Below, piece by piece: positions 45,652-57,100 of a stretch of 64,000 nt of DNA. Every line of letters begins with the position of its first letter. Position 1 is the first letter of the stretch. Source of the stretch: Antedon bifida (Eukaryota; Echinodermata; Crinoidea; Comatulida; Antedonidae); NCBI GenBank assembly GCA_963402885.1, contig OY727100.1, positions 18,507,395-18,571,394 on the forward strand, in the 5' to 3' direction. The notes under the pieces were generated by a model. The model made no database searches. It saw nothing but the letters and a program-made list of their open reading frames with translations, and had not been told where the DNA came from. The translations under genes and the position numbers were made by a program.

Positions 45652-48356
45652 TACGAACCCACATTTTCTAAATCAATTGTATCATTGACAGGCATTACAT
45701 TGATAGTTCGAACGTTTGGTAAATTCTTTTTACTTAACATCCTCTTCTTTAATAAAGTTAAATATTGTGCGTAATCGGGTGTACTCGCTCTTTTATTCTT
45801 GAATATACAACCATCTTTAGGTACCTTATCGGAAGAAGCACAATTTGTTGTAGCATCATCCAATTGTGATGTCTTGGTTACATTGCTGGAACAAACTGAT
45901 TGTACGCCTGATTTATGTGTGGATGCAGACCTACTTTCTGTCTTCACATCAACTGTATATTGAGTATCTCCGAAGCTAGTGGGCTGGTTATATTCTTTAG
46001 CTAGGCGTTGTTGATGTATAAATGCATGTGGAGCTATATCGTTCCTAATTAGTTGAGAAATCGTTTCATTTTCTGTAGAAAAAAACAACAATGATTAATT
46101 TGTTGGCGGTACACTGCGCCGGAAAATTTAACTGATGGGAACATCTTTCAATTTGTAGTGCACCACGTGTTTCCACAACAACCGTGTAGCAAGGTTGAGA
46201 ATGTAGGGTATCGAAGTTGTTGCTGCTACACCGTCTTCTGACGGTCTTCAATCCTCCTGAAGACGGTCCTTGTAGCGTGCCAGTCTGCATGCACACGGCA
46301 AACTTGTATCTTGCAAACATATGCAAACTCCAAATTTGGTGAGGTAACTTTGCCATTGAGTATAGACAAGTATAGGCCTACTCATGGAGGAAACTATATA
46401 TGTATTTCCTTTCTAATGTAAACTGCAGGTTTGATACAGTTTTCAAATATTCCGTGCATCTTTTAAGGTTTTTATTTTTCGTATTGAAAGTTATATCTTA
46501 GGGTGGGTCGAACTTATATGACTCTCACCTACAAGACTGAACTACTTTTCATTGTATTTATATGCAATGTTATTTATTAACTAACTTGTTAACATTATTT
46601 ATATCATTATGTATGTTATAATATTGTGGAAATAAATTGAAATCATGTCAGTCATGTATGTAGATGGGCGCTAGCTAAACTCGGAGTTTGCAAACCTTTG
46701 TTGGCACCGACATGGAGACATTCTCAAACTGTACATCTTTTTGGAAACGTTTTTTAATTCAAACCTTAATAACACGCTTACCTGTTTGTGAAGCATATAG
46801 GCCACAACTTAGAACATGAAGACATTTCTTAATCAGGATCCAGTAACCTTTTCTGTAACCAGGTTTGACAATACAATATATAAACGGATTCCATCCTGCG
46901 CTTACCACAATTAACCGGTATATTATGTAAAACGCAAATGGACACCACTCATGAAAGTTGAAACAAACCAGAACGGTCATCTGTAATTAACAATTGAAGC
47001 TAATTCGTTATATATTATATACGTTTCTCTCTTTAGTGGGTGTGTCATCATTAAAGTATGTTTAAATTGTATATGGCTAGGCCTAATGCACTTCTTTTTC
47101 TGAAATAACCGCTTTCGGTATCATAGACTGGCGACTTTTTCACATTAACTGTGAGATATGCAATCAAATTGTATCGTTAATCAACCATATTTTGTATTTG
47201 TGTGCTGTATACATCTCCTACCTAACATTTCCTCTCTTTTGCCGATTCCAATAGTCAAATCTTCAACTAACTAAAGTTTGGTAAATCATCAGGAGTCAAT
47301 TTAAGTAGGCCATAGTAGCCTACATTGTTTTGTGCATAGGCCTATTCATGTTGTCAAATTGAATAAAAATAAAGTAGTCTAAAAAATTATTATTATTATT
47401 ATTAATTTTTTTCATCTAATTAGTTTCAATATAAAAAAAGGTATCCAAACGGCCAAAGAGACAATTACTAAACTATAATAATTTTTACTTACAGCGTGAG
47501 GTATCCAAACGGCCAAAAAGGCAATTACTATGACAATCATCATATGCATGAATCTCTTCTCAGAATTGGCTAAATGTATCTTCTTACGAAATACTCGAAA
47601 AACGGAGAAATTACAAAATAGCATAACCGATATACCAACAGAACCATAAATTATTAATCCACAGTAACACACAATGAGCGCTGTTTGTGACTCCGTTCCA
47701 TGATGCTCAGTTTCATTTGGAGAAAAAGTTTCTTTCCAAAGTCTAGGAGTACAAAACCAGCCAGGCATCAAGTAAGGCTCGGTGACCAGGAATACTGCAC
47801 CGACTACCACGCCAAATATGAGTATATAACTTATAATTATCTTTGATATCTTAGATTCTGTTACGATAATGACATATTGAAATGGTTTCACAATCGCGAT
47901 ATAACGATCTACCGCTATCATAATCACAACGAAAAACTTCACGTTCATATGCCAGCTGTATAAATGAGCGTAAATATAACAGAATGTCCTCCCTGGCCAT
48001 TCTCCCTTCCCGGTAGCTACTAACGTTGGGGTGCATAGGAAGACGCCAAGAAAAAAATCGTTTAGTGATAAGAAAGCGACGATTAAATCGGCAGGTTTTC
48101 GTCGTTTACGGAACACAATCGATAGAAGAACGATCGTAAAAAGATTTCCAATATAAACAAACGGTATAAAACAATAATAAAGAATATCAGCGAACAAAAA
48201 AGTTGTCACTTCATTTTCTGGGTATATATAGTCGTGCATTTTGTAAGAAACAATTTCTGTTGTAAACATGAAGATACAACAACCAGCAACCGCAAACACA
48301 CTCCTACTACAGTTAAAATTCTCACGGAAACTCGTCGGCTGCGCGCTAAAACGCAC
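45651..48356 (-). CDS. Rhodopsin-family (class A) G protein-coupled receptor, orphan
   Basis: Three minus-strand exons: 47493-48356, 46782-46980 and 45651-46072. Phases agree and give 494 residues. The first exon holds six helices: TM1 with GNL, TM2, TM3 ending in DRYIAIVKPF, TM4, TM5, and TM6 with FLAVWIP in the place of the usual CWLP. The second exon has TM7 with WNPFIYCIV (the NPxxY motif). The last exon is a 140-residue Ser/Thr-rich tail. Cysteines in FCYIY (start of TM3) and WFCTP (loop 2) can form the usual disulphide. The ligand is unknown; a short likeness of the loop-2 text to prostanoid receptors is too weak to use. The stop codon is formed at the junction with a MITE. Confidence 0.9.
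47440..47530. repeat. 31-bp duplication across the GPCR exon 1 donor
   Basis: 47440-47470 repeats 47500-47530 with two differences. The right copy is the end of exon 1 (TM6 VWIP region); the left copy lies in the intron 60 bp away. Confidence 0.85.
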
Positions 48357-49064
48357 TACACATGAGTATATACATGTATGAACACATTTTACATTTCATC
48401 AAGAAATTCTCACATCCAATCTAAGCTTTCAAAACGAACTGTTCCCTTATATTAACATGTTAAAATGGAGCGATTTACTTAGCTCTTATCTGGCTCACTC
48501 GTACTTAAGTGCAGCTATTAATATTCAATGAGAATGATTAAGTGTTTATTGATAAAAATATCTTAGAATCTATGGAGCCACATTAAAAGGTTCAGTCGAT
48601 TATCCCATGAGATGAAGATTGCCGTCAGAAGACGCGATACTGCAGAATGTTTATTGTCACAAGACATGATACTGCTCGTCTATTATTCATCAAGAACAGA
48701 TTAAAAATAAATTTCTTCAAATTAATGGAACATAAAAAAACACAAGATATTATTTAAATATTCTATTTTTTTTATGAATTAAAATTCTTAATTAAGTAAT
48801 AATAAACATTCTTTTTTCAAATTGTAATTTATATATATAAAATATTACTATATTGAATACTAAATAAAACTATAGTTTACATCATAAAGAAACTACATTG
48901 TATCCTTCCTGAAACTTGATTATAAATCAAAAATACATTCATTAATTTTTATTTATTTTCAATAATAAAATCTTTGGAAATAACTGAACTTTCTACACAT
49001 AAAGTTTGCACTTGGAGAGGAAGACATAGGCCTACTGAGTTTTTTTATTTCCGTTATATTTTTA
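48357..49064. other. Spacer between GPCR (5' end) and IMPACT (3' end)
   Basis: Mostly AT-rich sequence; no gene or clear repeat seen. The left part should hold the GPCR promoter. Confidence 0.5.
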
Positions 49065-52000
49065 TCACCTTGTCTTCTTAGCTTTGCTTTTCTTGGCTTT
49101 GGAGTTTTCTGTCTGTAAAAACAAAGAATCTTCAAACAGTTAAATCGAATTACTTATATTTGGTATAAAGATAAACATTTTGGCACACATGGCATTTCAT
49201 ACATATGAACAAAAATCAAAACACCAAGTTGTGGTGGCGCTCGGATTACTAAAGCTCTATCTACACTATCAAACTTGATGTGACAAATGTGATGTGTCGA
49301 TGTATAGTCACGGTGAGGTCATTTCACTACCATATTTGGGCACATCACACTTTTTTTTAGAATTTCAAAATATTAAATATTGAGCATATAGGATATTTAA
49401 GAACTGGTTTTAATGTAGTGGGTTTAAATGGAGGTAAGTAGTATCTAAATTACTCCATGATCTAAATTGATATCACCTTACAAATGTCATCCCACTATAA
49501 AATAGATAATAAATTGACTGACTTGTTTATAAATATCAATGGGAGTAACAGATGAGAAGTTCTCAGGTCTACTGTCAGAAAATAATTAAAATCTTTTATT
49601 TTTCAAGTACATTGGTAAACATAACATAGTGGCTACCATGGGAATCTAAACATCATTAGAAAAAGCAATTAAATTGAGAGACACAAAGTCCATGGGTTTG
49701 TCAAGTGGAAACAGGAAAATATGAGGCATATAGAAAACAAAGATGCTCTCAATTAACAGGATTTTTTATCAATAATGTTTTTTTCATTTCATTTCAAAAT
49801 ATATACAGAAAGACAAGATAACAGAGAAAAAAAAATCAATTTGAAAAAAAAATGTATCATTCATATCTATTACATACATTAGATAAAAAAGTGATATTCA
49901 AATATTAAACAGTACTGTAATCAATCAATCTATCAATCAAGTTATTTTCCATTATAAAAAAGGGATTAAGAAGAATGATGTACACTACAAAAGCAAAGCC
50001 ATTGTACTACTTTTACAATAAGTGGGGCTTATAGAATTGCTTAGCCTCTATCCTGGAATTCACCTTGCTGTTTCCAGACACAAGTATACAAGTAAGTGTA
50101 CAAATAATACTCGTCACAAATATGGAACAGAAACACACCAATTTAAATATACCTTTGAGTTTATAAGGCCGAGCTGTTGTATAAGGTTTCTTGCTGAATT
50201 ATTGATGTGTTTGAATCGATCAGGTCCAAGTAGTATGCCACCATACCACCTAGACACAACCATGAGTACATTTTTTAAATCAAGGATCTGAAAAAAAATT
50301 TTGGAAGAATTTCATCTGGTTGTGGAATAGGTATTAAATAAAATTTCTTTTTGAACAACCAAAAAATAATATAAGAGAACTTACAGTACGCTAGACGATG
50401 AAATGCCAGTTGAGAATGAAACCTGATAGGTTTTGAAACGTACTGTAAGTTCGCTTATATTATTTAAAAAAAAAAAAAAAAAAATTATTTAATGAAAAAA
50501 AATTGATGATATAAAGTTTGCTGTACACAATGTATCTTAGTTCTGAAAAGAACTGTTGAGTATCTCGACAATTTGATCAATATGCTTTGATCGTCCTCAG
50601 GAGTGAGAATGCAGAAAGTCCAGGAAACTTGGAATATAAGTGGAATAGGGTGGGACTGGTGTGAAAAACTAATTATTACATATATCAGGCTTTCAAACCT
50701 TTTAAATAAACAAAAACAAATTTTTTAATTATGATTTATTGCATATCTAATTGACTCCTTACCTGTAGAAGATGAAGTACTCTCCCTCCAGCCGCCGTTT
50801 CACCATCATCATCACAATCTTGAATAAATGTACCTCGATCTTCACAAAATATCCTATAAACACAATAATTCCATTCAGACCACATAATAGTACAGTATAA
50901 TATAAATTAATTTATATATTTATAATTAAGCAATTTACATAAAAGAAACATCTGGATAACTGCCAGCATGGGAAGTCTCCTTAGGCTCGCTCATAACACA
51001 TTTTATATATTTGCATATAAATAACAATTCAACAGGTTAGCACCTGGTATATCTGAATAAGACAGTGACAATTTACATAAAATGAACTTCACCTGTATTG
51101 TGTCACCAGTGACAGCTTAGGATTTTGTCATTCAGTTCACATTTTCTCTACTAAATCTATATTTGCATATAAATACTAATTCAAAACACAAATCTTGAAT
51201 ACGATAAAAACTGTTATCGATTATATTAATTACCTATATGCCACAATGTTGTGAGATGCATTTGCAATCTTTCGGTTTTGATAAAGTTTCTTTATCACTT
51301 CCTTTACCTAGAATTAACAAGATTTTACAATTATCTTTGAAAGCAACATAATTACAAATACTGATAGAGATACAGATAAATTTGATTTCATCCATCGCAG
51401 GAAATTTACATGGTCACAGTTACCTGGGAGGGTGTGTAGACATGAGCAAAATGAGCTTGGAATGTACTCCTTCTTTCAGTAAAAGCATCACCATGATGTA
51501 TTTCAGGTGTTTCAAAATCTAAAACAATAAATAAGCAACAGTTAATTTTACTTTTGTTTTGAATCAAAGCATATGTAATTTCCATTAGTAATAGATCATT
51601 TTTAATATAATTAGTTTACACTTGCCTTCTTGAATTTGGGTATCTGGAAGATTCTGAGTGATTACTGTTAGTTGATCTGGTAACAAGTCTAAAACAGAAA
51701 TGATATTATTGTTTTTGTAAAACAAAAATTATATGGTAACCACTATAAGGACAAGAGTAGAAAAAAACCTATAGAACTCCATTATAAATCGTACAATAAG
51801 AATAATGTTTACCTATGTGGCTATCAACATCCTGGGTCATGATAAGGGATTCTCGAATACTCTCAATCAGAAGGTGTACCATACATTCACCAGTATTTTC
51901 TCTATAATGTATAAATACAAATACATACTTACAAATATTTAAAATGTTTATCAATAGATATTAAGATAGGATAGTAATCATAAGCAATTAATAAGAGCTT

Positions 52001-53171
52001 CTTGGGGTTCAAAGTTGAAACCAAACTGGGGTAGAGGGACTTAACATTCCTAAGTAACACCACTGACTTTTTAGTCGCGTGGACGCGACTCTATAGTTCA
52101 CTATGTCGGTCGGTCGGTCTGTCGGTCAGGCTGCCTGTCGGTCCGGTATCACTATGCGTTTTATCGCTTTTCTGTACTTTTTGAACTGTTTTGATGTACA
52201 GAAAAGTTTTAAAGTACATTACTTTTTGAAAGTTCATTTTTTTCTGAGAGCACGCGACTTATGGCTGTTGGCCTTGTTAACTTACTGGCATACTTGTAAC
52301 AATCGTTCAGAAAATTCCATTCTTTCCTTTTCTCTCAACCATGGTGCACTGAAAAACATGGTTGATAACAATTGTAAAAATTATAACAGTGAATATGACA
52401 TTTATTCACTCGTAAAGAAACATACTTCAGGTGTTTTCTACTGCATTGGAAAAACATGATAAATTTATTTATTTTTGCTTACTTAATTTGGTAAATTGGA
52501 CATTCTGATGATGGATACTCTGCTGGTAACATTACCTAGAAATACATTTAAACAAGAAAAATCTTTATTATAATTTTTTTTTAACCCATTTATTATATTC
52601 AAATACAAATTGTTACTGCTGTTGGTCATAGTTAAGTGTTCGCACCTGTAAACAAACTTTTCTGGTATTTTTCTCAGAACCTTCTGTGACAGCAATACAG
52701 AAAATTCTACTAACTTCATCGACAACACACCATTCATCACCGTAGATGGCCGCTAACGCTTCAATCTCCTCAACCTGAAAAAATAAAAAATCAAGAAGCA
52801 ATGCAAATATTTATTAATAATACTAATAATAATATACATATATTAATTATAATCTAGCTATAATAATAGTATATGGCCTACCCATCATCTAGTATATCTC
52901 AGATTTGATATTGTTTTCTAGCCTAGTCTTAGCTGCCTATATTAGGCTACTACTAGGCCTAGGCTAGGTCTCTAGTAGTAGGCCGATATGATATGCGTAC
53001 TAGGCCTACCTAGAGAGGCTAGATAGATAGCCTAGGCCTAGAGTATTGTTGTTAGTTAGGCCTAGGCCCTAGCTTTTACTTATTAGATAACGGCCTAATT
53101 AATGGTGATAATCAATATATAACAGAAGTATGTACCTGTCGTGTGAGATTATCTTCTTCTGTTGCCATCAT
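49065..53171 (-). CDS. IMPACT: IMPACT, RWD- and YigZ-domain regulator of GCN2
   Basis: Eleven minus-strand exons: 53136-53171, 52646-52774, 52483-52535, 52286-52348, 51813-51901, 51626-51688, 51424-51518, 51234-51307, 50763-50853, 50153-50287 and 49065-49112. They total 876 bp (291 residues; human 320). IMPACT binds GCN1 and thereby restrains GCN2, keeping translation on under amino-acid shortage. The N-terminal RWD domain shows VEEIEALAAIYGDEWCVVD and QVMLPAEYP-IYQINAPWL. The C-terminal YigZ/Impact domain shows RRSTFQAHFA, KIANASHNIVAYR, DCDDDGETAAGGR and MVVVSRWYGGILLGPDRF. The tail is Lys-rich. Two ATGs in tandem (53171 and 53168) can start it. The exon 51626-51688 uses a GC donor. The gene is head to head with EXOC2. 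Confidence 0.95.
49251..49358. mobile_element. Truncated MITE, AAGCTCTGTCTACAC family
   Basis: Left end AAAGCTCTATCTACACTATC is present and the text runs to CACATCACACTTTTTTTT, where the right inverted repeat is missing. IMPACT last intron. Confidence 0.7.
50364..50484. repeat. Long-armed foldback with an A-run
   Basis: Arms 50364-50390 and 50439-50465 are complementary over about 27 bp with one mismatch; the inner 14 bp (GAACTTACAGTACG) are perfect. The 48-nt centre holds CGATGA, GAAA and a short CCT-GAT-AGG stem. An A-run follows, then (50509-50600) the repeat fragment also found at 21602-21690. Possibly the end of a Penelope-like or other retroelement. Confidence 0.65.
52073..52259. repeat. 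GGTC-rich repeat with AGTCGCGT palindromes, in an IMPACT intron
   Basis: AGTCGCGT-GG-ACGCGACT at 52073-52090 is a perfect 8-bp hairpin, followed by GTCGGTCGGTCGGTCTGTCG. A further ACGCGACT lies at 52252-52259. It looks like an interspersed element of unknown class. It sits 27 bp from exon 52286-52348. Confidence 0.6.
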
Positions 53172-54140
53172 TAAATCGAAATAAGGCTTCACAATTACCT
53201 ACATTTAAAAAATAATAAAAAACAGATCACAGATACGTGGAGGCTGACATATTGAAACCGCCCTCAACACTAAGTTAGGAAGATGATGAATTATATTTTT
53301 GTCAGATTATCAGAAACTTTTAGTTTTATCAAGAAATATTACAAAGGAATATAATAAATTTTAAAATTTAATTAAACTTATAATTTAGTTTTGTGTGTAC
53401 AGGTAATAACATTTTCAAAGAAAAAAAACCAATTGAAGAAAAAAAATACCCTAGGTCAATTGAGGGCGTTTTCTAGTTTCCTGAAAAAATAAAAACAAAT
53501 CAAATGTACAGAGCCCAAAGGTGTTAAAAAATAATGATTTAGATGTCATTCAACATTTTATAGAATTAAAGTAAATTGATGGTTATAGTTCATGTCTTTT
53601 TCAATGCATTTGATGTATCTATACATAGGGATTATAAGTAAGACTAGGTTATTTAGGCCTCTACTATCTAGCCTACTAGCTACACTAGCTAGGCATCATA
53701 TTTAATTTATAGATAGAATAGGTAGCCTGGTAGGCCTATAAAGTAGTACCACTACTACTGTACTAACTAGCTAAGGCCTGGTAGTAGTCCTAGGTCATAG
53801 TAGTAGTAATCATCCAATATATCTAATAATCTATATTATAGGGCCGTACCTGGCCATATCGCTTGCCTCAATCAATGACAATTTGATACATTTCGGTCAC
53901 GATGCGATAGCGATACATCTTGATTTAACTTATTGTTTGCATGTATTTATTATGAACAGAAATTCATGGGTTTGTGTGGGTTTATTAAATTAGATAATAA
54001 ATATTTAATTTGGAATGTCAAATTAAATATTATTCCAATTTATATAAACCTTTTTTTAATAATATGAATATGATTGTTTTAGTTGGGTTTTCATTCATTG
54101 GACTTTGGTAGTTACATTTGTTTGTATTTATTCTTTATAG
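53172..54140. promoter_or_regulatory. Shared divergent promoter region of IMPACT and EXOC2
   Basis: The two coding starts point away from each other across less than 1 kb. The EXOC2 ATG lies ten bases after a splice acceptor (TTTATAG before 54141), so its first exon is non-coding and lies inside this stretch or overlaps IMPACT. AGGCCT/CTAGC-rich text fills 53650-53850. No TATA or initiator motif stands out. Confidence 0.5.
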
Positions 54141-54150
54141 AGGGTTTACC

Positions 54151-57100
54151 ATGACAAATAATAAGAAGGGTATTAGGGTTCCACCAAAGGTTACAGGTTT
54201 GTCACCAAATCAAGGTCCACCTGGAACTAAAGTAACAATTCGTGGTGAAAATCTTGGTAACAGTGCGAAAGATTTACTAGGTTGGTATCAAAATATATAT
54301 ATATATCTTAAATGAAAGTGTCCAATTTAGATGTAGGGACATGGCCAAACAATAAGGTACTTTTTTTTTAAATAAATCAATGTGTACAGTATGCCAAGTG
54401 CAGGCAGAAAAATGTGCTCGCAAATAATAGTTTGCCTTTGTTATCAAACTAAGGCATAGTTGGCCTAGTAGTAAATAATAAATTGATACGACCTTGTTGA
54501 AGAACACATTTTGTTATGAACGAGCCTCCGTTTTAGAATAAAGATTTTATTATTATATACTATCGAGATTGTTTTTTTTTCATATTCAAAAGAATCAAGA
54601 GAAATTGTAACTTTAGTAAGTGGTAAGATATCAGGTACCCCTTGCGATATTGAGATTTAGAAAGTTTCTATTTTTGTGACTCTGTTCTTCTTTAAAGGTT
54701 TATACATCTGCAATGCAAATGTATTGTTAACTGCCGAGTGGCATTCGCCATCCAAGATTGTCTGTCGCACCACCAACTGCAAGGGCAATGGAGACGTCAT
54801 TGTTGCAACCAAGTCAGGTGGTATCGGAACAAGCACAGTAAAGTTCCGAGGATTGAATATCATACCATCTTCACTACAAGAAGTGGCAATTTGGGTTGAT
54901 GAACCAATGCAGTTTGAGAAACGTATCGGAAGCGTTAGTCGCCCCTCATCTCCCCTTCATGTTGGAAATCGGGATGATCCATTAGGTCTTTCTGTTGAGA
55001 GTCCTTTGTAAGTGTATATTATATATATTTTTTATAGAATTAATTTAATGAATATCTTATTTATATTTTGTGTAAACATTTATATTTTGTTTGTTCTGTG
55101 GTTTAGTTGTTTTCTATGTGCTATACGACAATACTGTAACGTACGGTGAGAGTCAATAAATAATTGAAGTGAATTGATCTAGGTTCCTCTCAATCTGCCA
55201 TTAAGCATTATTATAATATTTTATTAAAACATGCATATTTTGAAAAAAAAAATTTTTACTCATTTCTTTATTTGGTAGACAATTTACAGATGATGAATTA
55301 ACAAAAATGTTTCCAGGAGGTAAGTAAATTATTTATTTCTCATAAATATTCATGAAGAAATATGTTCCTCCTCCTTCTACATAAAGCAGTATGATATGAT
55401 TATATAATAAATATGTATAATTAATACATAATTGATGTCTGTGCATTTATTTCTTTCATAGGCTTACTGATTTTTTTCTTCCATAGGCTTACTGATTTTT
55501 TATAGTAACAGATAACAGCAGGAGTAGATTTAGTGGGTTGTGCTTGGCATGCACACGCACCACCTCCCCCTTTTTTTGAAAGCTTAACTTAAATTATTAA
55601 CTACTTTTTGATACCTATATTTGACATATAGTAATAGACTATTAGTATTATGTTTAAAAAATCTTGGATCCATCCCTGAAGATAAAATGTTCAACTGTTT
55701 AGCTGCTTTTATCTGTTGTTTCAAAAACTATTTGCTGTAATTGAAAGTTTTAACAAACTGTTTTATTATCATTTAGGTTGTGGAAATTTTTCATCAAAGT
55801 CTTTTGAACCGGTATGGTTTTTAATTGAAAATCATAATGCTACAAGGTACAACACCACTTGGAAATAATTTGCATATTCATTCATTTAATTAATTTATGC
55901 AATGAAAGCTATTTGTCCAATATCATACAGAGGTTTTTCAACTGATGTATAGAAAATGCATTTTAAGATCCGAAATTGAATATAAACATTATATATTTAA
56001 CAGCTTTGAAGATCTGAAAGCTGGATTGGTTCATTTAAGAAAGCAGTCAGCCAATCAGAAGACAGAAGGTCCTCAGGGTTTTATTAAAACCAATTTGGGT
56101 ACATTTATGAACTGTCAGGACATACTTACAAGTAGGTAGTCATAAAAAATATTGAAATTTTAATTATCAGGTTTTTAGGACACAAGAACCAGAAATCAAT
56201 CCAAATTTTATATCTAATTTGAATACTAGATTTAGGACTTTTATTTCTAAAAAATTTCATAGTGTTTCTAATAATAATAATTGTCCATGTCTCCCATTTT
56301 AAATTCAGGGAGGTAGGCATAGAGATGAAGTGGTTTAGCGCGACAAAAACAAGTGCTATTATAACTTTCTGTTTTTTTTTATTAGCAATCCACAGTAGCC
56401 TAATGGCCGATGAGGTAGCTGAGAACCCTGAAACCAAAGCACCAACAGCCCACCTTGAAGGCCTTCTTGTTGGTGAGTAAATACAGTAACCTGGATAGAA
56501 TCAAGTAATCAATCAAGTAACCTTTCTTAAACATTGTCTGCCCAAATCCACCCGATTCTCATTACTGTCATCTCCACATATCACAATATTGGTCCATGTA
56601 TCATAAGCCAATACCATATTACAGCATCTCATTTGTATCATGAAAGGTTAGGTTATGGGTTAGGGTAGGCTCTATGTACAGGTGTCATATGTGAAACACA
56701 TGATGTTCTTTATGACAGAATTTATCTATGATACAGGAGTAATTTAGGTACAGTACCGTGAATAGGTCTGCCAAATCAATTGAAGCCAGCCCCTTGAGTA
56801 AACTATTGGATCTCCAAAGTATTTACACTTATATTCGAACAGCTTAAATTAAAGTATAATTTCTCATTATTCACAATGCTACCTCTCAGAATAATTAGTA
56901 ACTACATGAATGGACTACTCCTTTTTTAATATGGTATATCAAATAGAATGTGATGAAAGTGCTCAGAAGATATTTCACAAGATCTTAAGAAATAAGGCTT
57001 TGGCTGATTCAACTAGAAATGCTCTGAACGTGCTCAATCGCTTTAAGTTTCTCTTTCATCTGCCAATCAACATTGAAAGGAATATTCAGAGTGTAAGAGA

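Noticed and set aside
45651-48356. Assignment of the GPCR to the prostanoid receptors
   Set aside because: Only a short stretch of loop 2 is similar; the diagnostic motifs of that group are not present.
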